From positions 1 through 64,000 of the forward strand of contig CAZQXD010000016.1 of assembly GCA_964597315.1 (NCBI GenBank): DNA of 64,000 bases, written 5' to 3'. The translations under genes and the position numbers were made by a program. The notes under the pieces are model-generated. The model was not told the DNA's origin. It saw only the letters and a list, made by a program, of their open reading frames with translations, and did no database searches. Origin of the DNA: CAZQXD01 sp964597315 (lineage in GTDB: Bacteria; Pseudomonadota; Gammaproteobacteria; Competibacterales; Competibacteraceae). Shown here piece by piece: positions 41,238 to 50,361 of the stretch; within the stretch, counting starts at the first letter, position 1; every line of letters starts with the position of its first letter.

Positions 41238-42293
41238 TCAGCCTTCGTAGACCTCGCTCTTAAGATACTCCTCGTGGGCGTGGCGCAACAGCACCATGAC
41301 GATGGCCGCCACCGGCAGGGCCAGCAACACCCCGAAGAAGCCGAACAAATGGCCACCCGCCAATACCGCGAAAATCACCGCCACCGGATGCAGGCCGATA
41401 CGGTCCCCCACCAGATAAGGGGTCAGCGCCATCCCCTCGATGGCCTGGCCGACCCCGAATACCGCCACCACCAGGACCAAGTGAAAGAAATCCCCAAATT
41501 GCATCAGCGAGGCCGCCACCGCCATGATCAGGCCGACGATGGTGCCCAGATAAGGCACGAAGCTGATCAGCCCCGCTGTCATGCCGATCAGCAGGGAAAA
41601 GTCCAGCCCCACCGCTGCCAACCCAATGGAATAAATCGTCCCCAAGGCCAGCATCACCATGAACTGACCACGCAGGAATCCGCCTAATACCTCGTCGGAT
41701 TCCTGGGCCAGTTGCGCCACCCGAGGCTCGATGGATCGGGGCAGCAACTCCCGAACCCGACCCACCAGCAGATCCCAGTCCCGCAGCAGGTAAAATGTCA
41801 CCACCGGGATCAGCACCAAGTTGGCCAGCCAGCCCAGCACCACCGCCGAGGACTTGGTGATCTGGCGCAACAGATCAGCCAGCATCCCCCCGACCTTGCC
41901 CAAGGATTGATTGATCTCCTGCTTCAGATGGGCCAGATCGAAACGCTGGGCATCAATCCCCAAAGTCTCGCTCAACCACGGCAGCAAGTGGCCCTGAAAC
42001 CAGTCCAGATAGACGGGCACGCGACGGATCAACTCGCCCACCTGCTGGCTGAGCAAGGGAATGAGAATCAGCAGCAGGAGCAGCAGAATCACAAAAATGG
42101 ATACAAACACCGTGACCACGGCCATGGTCCGGGAAAACCGGTGGGACTCCAGATAATCGGCCACCGGATCGCCCAGATAGGCCAGAAAGGCCCCGAACAG
42201 AAACGGGGTCAGCACCGGCGCCAGCAACCATAAGAGCCAGCCCATAATCACTAGCAGCACCACGCCCCAGCCGAACCGGGATTCAGATTGCAT
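41238..42293 (-). CDS. perM: AI-2E/PerM-family transporter
   Basis: 351 residues with eight hydrophobic segments in the AI-2E_transport pattern (GWGVVLLVIMGWLLWLLAPV at the start; DFSLLIGMTAGLISFVPYLG; GHLFGFFGVLLALPVAAIVM). The family includes TqsA-like exporters and Na+/H+ antiporters. PerM sits next to hda in many gammaproteobacteria, as here. Substrate unknown. ATG 42293 follows AGAGGAAG; the frame to 42341 overlaps the upstream gene and is not supported. Confidence 0.88.
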   Translation of the reverse strand: MQSESRFGWGVVLLVIMGWLLWLLAPVLTPFLFGAFLAYLGDPVADYLESHRFSRTMAVVTVFVSIFVILLLLLLILIPLLSQQVGELIRRVPVYLDWFQGHLLPWLSETLGIDAQRFDLAHLKQEINQSLGKVGGMLADLLRQITKSSAVVLGWLANLVLIPVVTFYLLRDWDLLVGRVRELLPRSIEPRVAQLAQESDEVLGGFLRGQFMVMLALGTIYSIGLAAVGLDFSLLIGMTAGLISFVPYLGTIVGLIMAVAASLMQFGDFFHLVLVVAVFGVGQAIEGMALTPYLVGDRIGLHPVAVIFAVLAGGHLFGFFGVLLALPVAAIVMVLLRHAHEEYLKSEVYEG

Positions 42294-42846
42294 TGTGTTG
42301 TCTTCCTCTCTGCAAGGCCCGCAAGCCCCAAGTCCAGACATAGTGACCGCCGCTCAGAACCGTAGTCAGGGCGACGGTGATCAGCAGCGTCGCCGTCAGC
42401 CAGCCCGGCACAACCGCCACCCCCTTTGAGAACATCACCGTCAGCACCAACAAGAGCTGCATCAGCGTATTGAGCTTGCTGATCAGGGTCGGTTCCGCCG
42501 TAAACGGCTCAATCAGGTAATGATAGCCGAGGGCGCCGCCAACGATCAGCAGGTCCCTAAGCACCACCAGCACCACCAGCCAGGTGGGTAGTTCTCCCAT
42601 CCACCCTAGGACCAGCACCACGCCCAACAGCAACAGCTTGTCGGCCAAGGGGTCGAGTATTCCCCCCAGATTGCTGGTCCAGCCATAGTGCTTGGCTAAA
42701 AAGCCGTCCACGGCGTCGGACACCCCGGCCACCACGAATAAAGCCAGGGCGGCGCCAAAGCGCTCTTCCAGCAGCAGCCAGAGAATCGGCGCCACCAACA
42801 GAATTCGGCAGCCAGTGATCAAATTGGGAATATGACGGGCTTTCAC
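42283..42846 (-). CDS. CDP-alcohol phosphatidyltransferase family protein
   Basis: 187 residues with about five transmembrane segments. The CDP-alcohol motif is D-x2-DG-x2-A-x-G-x3-D-x3-D (SDAVDGFLAKHY, then LGGILDPLADKLLL, ~48-76); the usual Arg after the Ala is Lys. It is PgsA-like but could be another phosphatidyltransferase, since essential pgsA usually lies next to uvrC. It overlaps the PerM gene by 11 bases. It is divergent from purM. Confidence 0.85.
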   Translation of the reverse strand: MKARHIPNLITGCRILLVAPILWLLLEERFGAALALFVVAGVSDAVDGFLAKHYGWTSNLGGILDPLADKLLLLGVVLVLGWMGELPTWLVVLVVLRDLLIVGGALGYHYLIEPFTAEPTLISKLNTLMQLLLVLTVMFSKGVAVVPGWLTATLLITVALTTVLSGGHYVWTWGLRALQRGRQHNAI

Positions 42847-42979
42847 GACACGATCGGAACGAAGCAGATGATCGGATCATCACTTTACCATGCCTTGGCC
42901 AGGTGTCGAACCAGGGGTGCGCCCACCCGCTTGGCGTGTACAATACGCGCCACCCCAATCATCAGCGGCCGAGGTTTTC

Positions 42980-44035
42980 GTGAGTGACCAGACTCCCCCC
43001 CCATCCGCCCCCTTGAGCTACCGGGACGCCGGCGTGGACATCGAAGCCGGCAACCGGCTGGTGGACCGCATCAAGCCCCACGCCCAACGCACCCTGCGCC
43101 CGGGAGTGCTAGGCGGGCTGGGCGGCTTCGGGGCTTTGTTCGAACTGCCCCTGGACCGATACCGCCAACCGGTGCTAGTGTCCGGCACCGACGGGGTGGG
43201 CACCAAGCTGAAACTGGCCCTGGAACTGGATCGCCATGACAACATCGGCATCGACCTAGTGGCCATGTGCGTCAACGACATCGTGGTGGCTGGGGCCGAA
43301 CCCTTGTTCTTTTTGGATTACTACGCCACCGGCCAACTGGACGTGGACACCGCAGCCTGCGTCATCCAGGGCATCGCCCGGGGCTGCGAACTGGCCGGAG
43401 CGGCTCTGGTGGGGGGCGAGACAGCCGAGATGCCGGGCCTGTATCAGCCCGGCGATTACGACCTGGCGGGCTTTTGCGTGGGCGTGGTGGAAAAGGACCG
43501 GATCATCGACGGAACCCAGGCGCGGCCTGGTGACGTGCTGTTGGGCCTGGCCTCCTCCGGTCCCCATTCCAACGGTTACTCCCTGATCCGTAAGATCTTG
43601 CAAGTGACCGCCGCCCCCCTGGACACGCCCCTGGCCGACGCCACTCTGGGAGAGGCGCTACTGGTCCCCACCCGGATTTATGTCAAATCCCTGCTCACCT
43701 TGCTGGAGACCGTGGAGGTCCGGGCCATGGCCCACATTACCGGCGGCGGCCTGCCAGAGAACCTGCCCCGGGTGCTGCCCGAGGGGGTCAAGGGGGTGAT
43801 CGACCCCAGCAGTTGGACCCGACCGCCGGTCTTCCAATGGCTCCAGGAACAGGGCCAGGTGGCCGAAGCGGAACTGCTGCGCACCTTCAACTGTGGGGTG
43901 GGCATGGTGGTCTGCGTGCCGGAAACCCAGGCCGAGGCGGCCCTGGACAGCCTGCGCCAGTCCGGGGAGAACGTCTGGCGGCTAGGCCGGATCGAAGCCC
44001 ACGACGGCCCACCACGAGTGGATCTGTGCCCATGA
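42980..44035 (+). CDS. purM: Phosphoribosylformylglycinamidine cyclo-ligase
   Basis: 351 residues. PurM motifs: LSYRDAGVDIEAGNRLVDRI at the start, VLVSGTDGVGTKLKLALEL, DIVVAGAEPLFFLDYYATG, ALVGGETAEMPGLY and MAHITGGGLPENLPRVLP. It closes the imidazole ring to AIR in purine synthesis. The start is GTG 42980 with GAGG five bases upstream; an in-frame ATG at 42890 would add 30 odd residues. Its stop overlaps the purN ATG. Purine-dependent control by a PurR box was not found by eye. Confidence 0.96.
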   Translation: MSDQTPPPSAPLSYRDAGVDIEAGNRLVDRIKPHAQRTLRPGVLGGLGGFGALFELPLDRYRQPVLVSGTDGVGTKLKLALELDRHDNIGIDLVAMCVNDIVVAGAEPLFFLDYYATGQLDVDTAACVIQGIARGCELAGAALVGGETAEMPGLYQPGDYDLAGFCVGVVEKDRIIDGTQARPGDVLLGLASSGPHSNGYSLIRKILQVTAAPLDTPLADATLGEALLVPTRIYVKSLLTLLETVEVRAMAHITGGGLPENLPRVLPEGVKGVIDPSSWTRPPVFQWLQEQGQVAEAELLRTFNCGVGMVVCVPETQAEAALDSLRQSGENVWRLGRIEAHDGPPRVDLCP

Positions 44036-44700
44036 GCGCCAAGCCGGGACTGGTCGTGCTGATCTCTGGACGGGGCAGCAATCTGCAAGCCATCCTCGAT
44101 CAGGCCGCCGCAGGCCAGTTGCCGGTGGCGTTGCGGGCAGTGATCAGCAACCGTCCGGGGGTTCAGGGTCTGGAGCGGGCGCGCCGGGCCGGCGTATCGG
44201 CCCTGGCCCTGGACCATACCGCCTTCCCGGACCGTCCGGCTTTCGAGTCGGCGCTCATGGAGATGATCGACGCCCAGCGCCCGGACCTGCTGGCCCTGGC
44301 CGGCTTTATGCGGGTGCTGACGGCGGACTTCGTGACCCGCTACCAGGGCCGGATGCTCAATATCCATCCCTCCCTGCTGCCCAAGTATCGAGGCCTACAC
44401 ACCCACGAACGGGCCATCGCCGCCGGTGACCGGGAACACGGCGCCAGCGTGCATTTCGTCACCCCGGAACTGGACGGCGGCCCGGTATTTCTACAGGCCC
44501 GAACGCCAGTGCTGCCCGACGACGACCCGGACACTCTAGCGGCCCGGGTCTTGAAACAGGAACACCGCTTATATCCCCTAGCCATCCGCTGGGTGGCCGA
44601 AGGGCGGGTGGCCATGGCCGACGACCGACTTTTGCTGGACGGTCGGCCACTGGAACAACCGATCATCCTGGATACTCCAGACCCGGGAGACTCAACATGA
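44032..44700 (+). CDS. purN: Phosphoribosylglycinamide formyltransferase
   Basis: 222 residues. GART motifs: VLISGRGSNLQAILDQAAAG near the start, catalytic Asn/His in MLNIHPSLLPKYRGLHTHER (~107) and Asp in HFVTPELDGGPVFLQ. It transfers a formyl group from formyl-tetrahydrofolate to GAR. It is coupled to purM (ATGA) and overlaps the DUF3108 gene (ATGA). The apparent longer ORF back to 43813 is a purM shadow. Confidence 0.96.
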   Translation: MSAKPGLVVLISGRGSNLQAILDQAAAGQLPVALRAVISNRPGVQGLERARRAGVSALALDHTAFPDRPAFESALMEMIDAQRPDLLALAGFMRVLTADFVTRYQGRMLNIHPSLLPKYRGLHTHERAIAAGDREHGASVHFVTPELDGGPVFLQARTPVLPDDDPDTLAARVLKQEHRLYPLAIRWVAEGRVAMADDRLLLDGRPLEQPIILDTPDPGDST

Positions 44701-45425
44701 AATCAATCACACTGCTGACCACCGTCCTGGCCGGACTGTTCTTGAGCGCCGTCGCCGTCGCCGCGCTCCCCATTTCCCCCTTTCTGGCCACCTATCAGGT
44801 GTACGGAGCCGGCATTCCACTCGGGGAGTCCGTGGTGGAACTCCAGGATGCCGGCAATGACCGTTACCGGATGCGTTCTGAAGTCAAGCCCACCGGGCTG
44901 GCCTCGCTGCTGGTGTCGGAACAGCTTAGCGAACAGGCCAGCGGCCGGTTTCGGAACGGCCTGCCCCTGCCCGCTCGTTATGAACAACAACGCAACGGCT
45001 CTAAAGGCCCTAGCAACCAACAGGCGGAATTTAATTGGGTTGACAATCAACTGATCGCCGAAGCCGACGGCCAGACAGCCCGTCTGACCCTCAGCCCCCG
45101 GGTGGTGGACCCCCTTAGCCTGCACCTGCTGGTGATGCAAGACCTCAAGCGTAACCGCTTGCCCGGTCAATACATTCTGGTGGACAAAACCGAGCTAAAG
45201 ACCTATCAGGTCACCGCCGGTGGAGAGGAAATTCTCGACACCCCCCTAGGGAAACTGCGCACTATCAAGATCAGCCGCCAAAAACCGGGCAGCAACCGGG
45301 TCACCCGGCTGTGGTTCGCGCCGGACCTTGACTACCTGCTGGTGCAAATCGCCCAGACCAAGAATGATAAAGAAGTGCTGCGCATGGAAATCAAGGGCGT
45401 GGAGGGCATCCGGGCCAACCGCTAA
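44697..45425 (+). CDS. DUF3108 periplasmic protein
   Basis: 242 residues. A Sec signal peptide (SITLLTTVLAGLFLSAVAVA, cleavage about residue 22) precedes a beta-rich domain with FLATYQVYGAGIPLGESVVE and LRTIKISRQKPGSNRVTRLW, the DUF3108 pattern. It often follows purN in gammaproteobacteria. Function unknown; it is probably periplasmic. The start overlaps the purN stop as ATGA, giving a purM-purN-DUF3108 operon. It is convergent with dcd. Confidence 0.85.
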   Translation: MKSITLLTTVLAGLFLSAVAVAALPISPFLATYQVYGAGIPLGESVVELQDAGNDRYRMRSEVKPTGLASLLVSEQLSEQASGRFRNGLPLPARYEQQRNGSKGPSNQQAEFNWVDNQLIAEADGQTARLTLSPRVVDPLSLHLLVMQDLKRNRLPGQYILVDKTELKTYQVTAGGEEILDTPLGKLRTIKISRQKPGSNRVTRLWFAPDLDYLLVQIAQTKNDKEVLRMEIKGVEGIRANR

Positions 45426-45467
45426 CCCCCGTGGACCCAGGATGACCGTATAGCCTACAACCGGCTT

Positions 45468-46064
45468 TTAGCTCCGGTCGGACTCATCGGCGCCAATGCG
45501 GCTGGGCACCGGACCGGTCTGCCCCCGGTATTTGGCCCCGACTCGGGTGCTGTAGGGCCGGGCCGCCGGCCCGGAGAGGGTCTCGAAGTTGATGGCGCAG
45601 ATGGTCATTCCCGGACGCAGGGCCAAGGGCAGCTTGCCGCTGTTGAAACACTCCAAGACGATGGCTCCGCTCCAGCCAGGGTCGATGCGATGGGCGGTGA
45701 CGTGGACCATCAGGCCCAGCCGAGCCAGGGAGGAACGGCCATCCAGCCAGCCCACCAGATCGTCGGGTACGGTCACTGCTTCGGCGGTGACCGCCAAGGC
45801 CAGCTCCCCCGGATGCAGAAAAAACGCCCCCTCCGGTCCAATCAGGATCTCCTTGCCCATGATCCGGTCGATGGCGGCGTCCACCTCCACCCGAGGTCCA
45901 CTCAGGTCAATATAGGGGGCGGCGTGGTCGTTGAACACCCGGAAGCTATTGCCCAGGCGCAGGTCCACGCTGACCCCGTTGATCCGGGCCTGGGGGGGGC
46001 GCGGTTCGATGCGGATACGCCCGACCTCCAGGGCTGCCTCGATATCTCGGTCGCTCAGTCGCAT
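45468..46064 (-). CDS. dcd: dCTP deaminase
   Basis: 198 residues. MRLSDRDIEAALEVGRIRIE at the start and GLMVHVTAHRIDPGWSGAIV followed by LECFNSGKLPLALRPGM hold the catalytic Glu (E in VLECFN). It converts dCTP to dUTP in thymidylate synthesis. The usual enterobacterial FF pair is CF here. Downstream of mrp by 11 bases on the same strand, the order seen in other gammaproteobacteria. Confidence 0.95.
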   Translation of the reverse strand: MRLSDRDIEAALEVGRIRIEPRPPQARINGVSVDLRLGNSFRVFNDHAAPYIDLSGPRVEVDAAIDRIMGKEILIGPEGAFFLHPGELALAVTAEAVTVPDDLVGWLDGRSSLARLGLMVHVTAHRIDPGWSGAIVLECFNSGKLPLALRPGMTICAINFETLSGPAARPYSTRVGAKYRGQTGPVPSRIGADESDRS

Positions 46065-46075
46065 GGCCGCCTGGC

Positions 46076-47167
46076 TCAGTTATTCTGGATGACGATATTG
46101 GGAAATTTATGGGCGTAGCTCTTGCCCTGGAGGGACAGTCGGGCGGCGGTGCGCCGGGCAATGTCCCGGTAGATCAGGGCGATTTGCCCTTCCGGCTCGG
46201 CCACCACCGTAGGCTGCCCGGAATCGGTCTCCTCGCGGATACGGATATCCAGGGGCAGCGAACCTAGCAGGGCGACCCCGTATTGCTCGGCCATGCGCTG
46301 GCCGCCGCCTTCTCCAAAAATATGCTCCTCATGACCACACTGGGAACAGATATGGGTACTCATGTTTTCCACGATCCCCAGCACCGGCACTGATACCTTC
46401 TCGAACATCTTCAAACCCTTGCGGGCGTCCAGAAGGGCAATATCCTGGGGGGTAGTGACGATCACGGCGCCACTCACTGGGACTTTCTGGGCCAGGGTCA
46501 ACTGGATATCGCCGGTGCCTGGGGGCAGGTCGACGATCAGATAGTCCAGGTCTTTCCAACGGGTGTCGGAGAGCAGTTGTTGCAGGGCGCCGGTAACCAT
46601 GGGTCCGCGCCAGATCATCGGTGTTTCCTCTTCAATGAGGTAACCGATGGACATGGACTGGAGACCATGGCTGAGTACCGGCTCCAGACTTTTGCCGTCC
46701 TTAGAATCGGGCTTTTGCAGGGCGCCCAGCATACGCGGCTGGCTAGGGCCGTAAATATCGGCATCCAGAATGCCCACCTTGGCCCCCTCGGCTTGCAGGG
46801 CGAGGGCGAGGTTGACGGCGGTGGTGGACTTGCCCACCCCACCCTTCCCGGAGGCCACGGCGATGATGTTTTTGGCTTCGGTCAGGGCCTTGAGTCCCTG
46901 CTGCACCTCATGAACCACGATCTCCCAGTCCACCCGGATCGTGGCGCCAGCCACCCCTTCCAGGGACTCGATACGGGATTGGAGTTCCCGGGCCAGGGTG
47001 TCCCTATAGCCGGCGGCGGGAAAGCCCAGCACCACATCCACCGCCACCCGGTCGCCGTCGATACGAATATCCTTGATGGCCTTGGCGGCGATCAAGTCCT
47101 GGTCTAGGTAAGGATCAGAATAGCTCTGGATAGCCGCGTCGATCGCGGCGCGGGACAGTGCGGACAT
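46076..47167 (-). CDS. mrp: Iron-sulfur cluster carrier protein (Mrp/ApbC)
   Basis: 363 residues. An N-terminal DUF59/MIP18-like domain (~5-85) precedes a P-loop ATPase with the deviant Walker A VASGKGGVGKSTTAVNLALA (~100). The CxxC (HICSQCGHEEHIFGEGGG, ~270) binds the bridging cluster in the dimer. It loads [4Fe-4S] clusters onto target enzymes in the cytoplasm. ATG 47167 follows AGGAA at good spacing; the frame to 47401 is not supported. It is followed by dcd. Confidence 0.95.
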   Translation of the reverse strand: MSALSRAAIDAAIQSYSDPYLDQDLIAAKAIKDIRIDGDRVAVDVVLGFPAAGYRDTLARELQSRIESLEGVAGATIRVDWEIVVHEVQQGLKALTEAKNIIAVASGKGGVGKSTTAVNLALALQAEGAKVGILDADIYGPSQPRMLGALQKPDSKDGKSLEPVLSHGLQSMSIGYLIEEETPMIWRGPMVTGALQQLLSDTRWKDLDYLIVDLPPGTGDIQLTLAQKVPVSGAVIVTTPQDIALLDARKGLKMFEKVSVPVLGIVENMSTHICSQCGHEEHIFGEGGGQRMAEQYGVALLGSLPLDIRIREETDSGQPTVVAEPEGQIALIYRDIARRTAARLSLQGKSYAHKFPNIVIQNN

Positions 47168-47313
47168 GGGATTCCTCCGGTGAAGGGCGCCGCCAAGGGG
47201 GCGGCGCGGCGAGTGAGACTGGACCTGCTGCATTGTAACCCATTTGCCCGCCAGCGAAGCCCGGGCCTTGGACGATCGATGCGTCCGAAGCGACCGGTGG
47301 CGGGAGCCGACGG

Positions 47314-47490
47314 CTAATAGCGTTGGGAGCGGGAGCTGGTCTTGACCGCGCCGGTCATGATGCCCAACCCCACCAGCACGATCACCCCCACGATGATCCA
47401 CTGGCCATCGATGCCCAACAGCATGGCTCCATAGGCCAGGCCGCCGATGACCAGCAGCAGGCCGATAATATAGACGGCGAAGTACTTCAT
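47314..47490 (-). CDS. 58-residue membrane protein
   Basis: Reads MKYFAVYIIGLLLVIGGLAY, then GAMLLGIDGQWIIVGVIVLV, then GLGIMTGAVKTSSRSQRY, with two transmembrane segments separated by a short DGQW loop and a basic tail. GGAGA lies seven bases before ATG 47490. Codon use matches the neighbours. The pattern recurs as a small hypothetical protein in gammaproteobacteria as far as I recall; function unknown. It lies upstream of mrp on the same strand, with a 146-base gap holding no gene. Confidence 0.65.
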   Translation of the reverse strand: MKYFAVYIIGLLLVIGGLAYGAMLLGIDGQWIIVGVIVLVGLGIMTGAVKTSSRSQRY

Positions 47491-47612
47491 CCGGGATTCT
47501 CCTCAGAGAGGTTTGAAGGTTTTGAGGTTGCGGAGTGTAAATTCATTCCCGCCCCAGCGTCGATACGCGCCTCTCGGGACCCTGGGGTGAATTCCACCGA
47601 CTCCACGACCGC

Positions 47613-47969
47613 TCAGTCCTCCGCGCCGGGCCGACCCCGCAGGGATTTTAGCTGGCCGCGCCGGGTCTTGGCATCCATGATCCGCCGCTTGGCGGACTTA
47701 GGCTTGCGAGTGGGAATACGCTTGGGCTTGCGGCGATTGAGGACCACTAGCCGCTCCCGCAACCGGGCCAGGCACAGGGCTTTGTTACGGTGCTGGCTGC
47801 GTTCGTTGCGGGCCGTGACGGTGATGCCCGTGGGTCGGTGGCGCAGCCGCACGGCACTGTCGGTGGTGTTCACATGCTGGCCGCCAGGGCCGCTGGCCCG
47901 GAACGATTCCAGGTCGCATTGGGCCAGCAGATCATCGTCGGTTTCGGGTATATCCACGGGGGTGGTCAT
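47613..47969 (-). CDS. GGQ-domain release-factor-like protein (ArfB-like peptidyl-tRNA hydrolase)
   Basis: 118 residues. The Rf-1 domain carries the catalytic GGQ in ASGPGGQHVNTTDSAVRLRH (~27-46), and a basic C-terminal tail (RRKPKRIPTRKPKSAKRR) suits the mRNA channel of a stalled ribosome. ArfB (YaeJ) has this same layout but is about 20 residues longer. It could rescue stalled ribosomes, or be one of the RF-H/PrfH-like paralogues. Monocistronic, in the minus-strand series between the xylulokinase gene and the 58-residue membrane protein gene. Confidence 0.85.
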   Translation of the reverse strand: MTTPVDIPETDDDLLAQCDLESFRASGPGGQHVNTTDSAVRLRHRPTGITVTARNERSQHRNKALCLARLRERLVVLNRRKPKRIPTRKPKSAKRRIMDAKTRRGQLKSLRGRPGAED

Positions 47970-48030
47970 GGCTGGTCGCGCCGTCGGTTGCTCTGGGAGC
48001 CACTATACCAGAGCCTGCCTTCGGCTTCGG

Positions 48031-49512
48031 TCAGGAGACCGGGGGCGGCAGCCGATGCAAGGAGCGGGTCAGACGGTATAGCCGCCGATAGCGTTCTAGC
48101 TTGGCGTGATAATAATCCCTTCGCTCCGGTCGCGATTCATGGCGCTGGCGCTGGGGGGGCGGGACGCAGATGCGCTGGATGGCCGTCTCCCGGTCCCCGC
48201 CACTGGCGCCGACCATGGCCAGCCGCGCCGCCCCCAGAGCCGATCCCACCTCGCCCCCGGTCCGGTATACCAAGGGAATGGCGATGACATCGGCCAGCAG
48301 TTGCCGCCAGCGCATTGAGCGGATTCCCCCCCCCACCAACGTCAATTCGGAGGGCCGGGCGTCAGTGGCGCAAAGGACGTCTAGCGTGTCCCGGCAGGCA
48401 AAAGCCACCCCCTCCAATACCGCCAAGGTCAGATCCTCCAGCCCGGTGCGGTTGTTCAGGCCATGAAACTGGCCCACCGCCGCTGGGTCATTGTGGGGGG
48501 TATGCTCCCCGGTCAAATAGGGCAGAAACAGCGCCGGGGTCTCGGTCTTGCCGGTGGCCTCTAGACCTTTTAGCAACTCCACCACGTCCCGTTCAACCAG
48601 CCGGGCCAACCAGGCCAAGGAGTTGGCCGCCGACAGGCTAACGGCGATCTGGTGCCAGCGATTGGGCAGGCAATGGCAGAAGGCATGTATCGTAGACTCC
48701 GATCGAGCCTGATGACGGTCGTTGACCACCGACAGCACCCCGGAGGTGCCCACGGACAGCAGGCCCTGGCCCGGATTGATGACCCCAGCCCCCACCTCTC
48801 CCCCGGGGTTATCTCCGGCGCCAGCCACGATCAGCGCCCGGGGCAGACCCAGTAGCGCCGACGCCCCGGCGCTCAGCTCTCCCACCGGCTCGCAACCCTC
48901 GTACAGGGTGGGCATGTGGGAGCGGTCTAGATGGGTGGCGGCCAGCAAAGCGTCGTCCCAGCGCCGCCGGGCCGTGTTCAGCCACAAGGTGCCGGCGGCG
49001 TCGGACATATCGGTGGCGAACTCGCCGCTCAGCCGGTATTGAATATAGTCCTTGGGCAACAGTACCTTGTGGATGCGCCGGAACAGGGTCGGCTCGTGCT
49101 TGCGTACCCAGAGGAGCTTTGGGGCGGTCAGGCCGGGCATGGCCATATTGCCGCTACGCTCCCGAAAGTCGGGCAGGGCGGCTTCCAGCTCTGGGCATTC
49201 GGCGTGGCTGCGGCCGTCGTTCCAGAGAATACAGGGGCGTAGCACCGCTCCGAAACGGTCTAACAAGGTGGCCCCATGCATCTGCCCGGCCAGGCCCAGG
49301 GCCTGAATCGCCCCCAGGGGCGCCCCGTCGGCTCTCAAGGCGGCGACCGCAGCCTGGCAGCCCTGCCACCACAGCTCTGGGTTCTGCTCCGACCACAAGG
49401 GCTGAGGGTTGGAGACAGCATAGGCGGTGTTGGCTCGATAGCGAATCCGTCCAGACTCGTCCAGGAGTACGGCCTTGATGCCCGAAGTGCCGATGTCGAT
49501 GCCTAGAAACAT
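48031..49512 (-). CDS. xylB: Xylulokinase (copy 1)
   Basis: 493 residues, FGGY kinase. N-terminal phosphate loop FLGIDIGTSGIKAVLLDESG, xylulokinase signature LGLAGQMHGATLLD (~75-90) with ILWNDGRSHAECPELE, catalytic Asp in VAGAGDNPGGEVGAGVINPG, and the C-terminal TLVGGGIRSMRWRQLLADV. It phosphorylates D-xylulose for the pentose phosphate pathway. It is a close paralogue of the second copy at 50362-51834, with the HAD gene between them. No isomerase or transporter gene is present, so the natural substrate may be another ketopentose or pentitol-derived sugar (inference). Confidence 0.9.
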   Translation of the reverse strand: MFLGIDIGTSGIKAVLLDESGRIRYRANTAYAVSNPQPLWSEQNPELWWQGCQAAVAALRADGAPLGAIQALGLAGQMHGATLLDRFGAVLRPCILWNDGRSHAECPELEAALPDFRERSGNMAMPGLTAPKLLWVRKHEPTLFRRIHKVLLPKDYIQYRLSGEFATDMSDAAGTLWLNTARRRWDDALLAATHLDRSHMPTLYEGCEPVGELSAGASALLGLPRALIVAGAGDNPGGEVGAGVINPGQGLLSVGTSGVLSVVNDRHQARSESTIHAFCHCLPNRWHQIAVSLSAANSLAWLARLVERDVVELLKGLEATGKTETPALFLPYLTGEHTPHNDPAAVGQFHGLNNRTGLEDLTLAVLEGVAFACRDTLDVLCATDARPSELTLVGGGIRSMRWRQLLADVIAIPLVYRTGGEVGSALGAARLAMVGASGGDRETAIQRICVPPPQRQRHESRPERRDYYHAKLERYRRLYRLTRSLHRLPPPVS

Positions 49513-49596
49513 GCTGGTACGCTCTATCGCGGGTAACCCCGCTATTCAATCCAAGCCCATGGCCTACCGGAGACTCAAGGGTAGCCGCTCTCTGGC

Positions 49597-50265
49597 TTAG
49601 ACCTCACCGGACGTCCAGCTAGCCACCAACCCCGGCAACAAATCCATGTGGTCTATGACCACCGACGCACCCACCCGGCGCAGCCGATTCCCTTGATCCG
49701 GGGCGACATGGCTAGCGCCCGTAAAACCGATCACGGTCATGCCCGCGAGGCGGGCCGCCGTCACCCCGATCACGCTGTCCTCCACCACCAGGCAATGGGC
49801 GGGGTCCACGCCCAGGGTTCGAGCCGTGTGCAGATACAGGTCGGGGGCAGGTTTGGGGGTCGCCACGCAGTCGGCGGAGAATACCCGATCCCCGAACACG
49901 GCTGTCAGTCGCGCCTGATTCAGGGATTGCCGCAAGCGGCGTAGGGCGCTGTTGGAGGCCACCGCTTTGAGGGTAGACACCGCCTTCAGGGCCGAGCGCA
50001 CCCCTGGCAGGGGCTTCAATTCCACCCTCAAGGCCTGGTCCACGGCCGCGCGCACGTCCTCCAGGGTTGTCGCGGGCAGGGTTCGACCACTTTTGGCCTG
50101 CGCCCGCTCCAGAACGGCGGCCGTGGTCATACCGTCGGTGCTGCGCACCAGCGCCGCCACATCCACCCCCGGCAGGCGGGCTGTCAATTCCCGTTCCATC
50201 ACCCGCTGGGCGATGATCTCGCTGTCCACCAGCACCCCGTCGCAATCGAATATCAGAAGATCCAT
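49597..50265 (-). CDS. HAD-family sugar-phosphatase-like protein
   Basis: 222 residues, HAD subfamily IA with a helical cap. Motif I LLIFDCDGVLVDSEIIAQRV, motif II AVASNSALRRL, motif III Lys in ATPKPAPDLYLHTARTLGVD, motif IV HCLVVEDSVIGVTAARLAGM. It resembles beta-phosphoglucomutase and sugar-phosphatase (YniC/GPH-like) enzymes. Its place between two xylulokinases suggests dephosphorylation or repair of a sugar phosphate from that pathway (inference). GAGG precedes ATG 50265. Confidence 0.85.
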   Translation of the reverse strand: MDLLIFDCDGVLVDSEIIAQRVMERELTARLPGVDVAALVRSTDGMTTAAVLERAQAKSGRTLPATTLEDVRAAVDQALRVELKPLPGVRSALKAVSTLKAVASNSALRRLRQSLNQARLTAVFGDRVFSADCVATPKPAPDLYLHTARTLGVDPAHCLVVEDSVIGVTAARLAGMTVIGFTGASHVAPDQGNRLRRVGASVVIDHMDLLPGLVASWTSGEV

Positions 50266-50361
50266 GGCGCCTCACGCTGGTGGGATCGGTGGGTGGCCCA
50301 TGGCCGCAGGTTCAAGCCGACTGCTCGGCAGCCTTGCCCTCGATGCAATGCAGGCTGTCCA

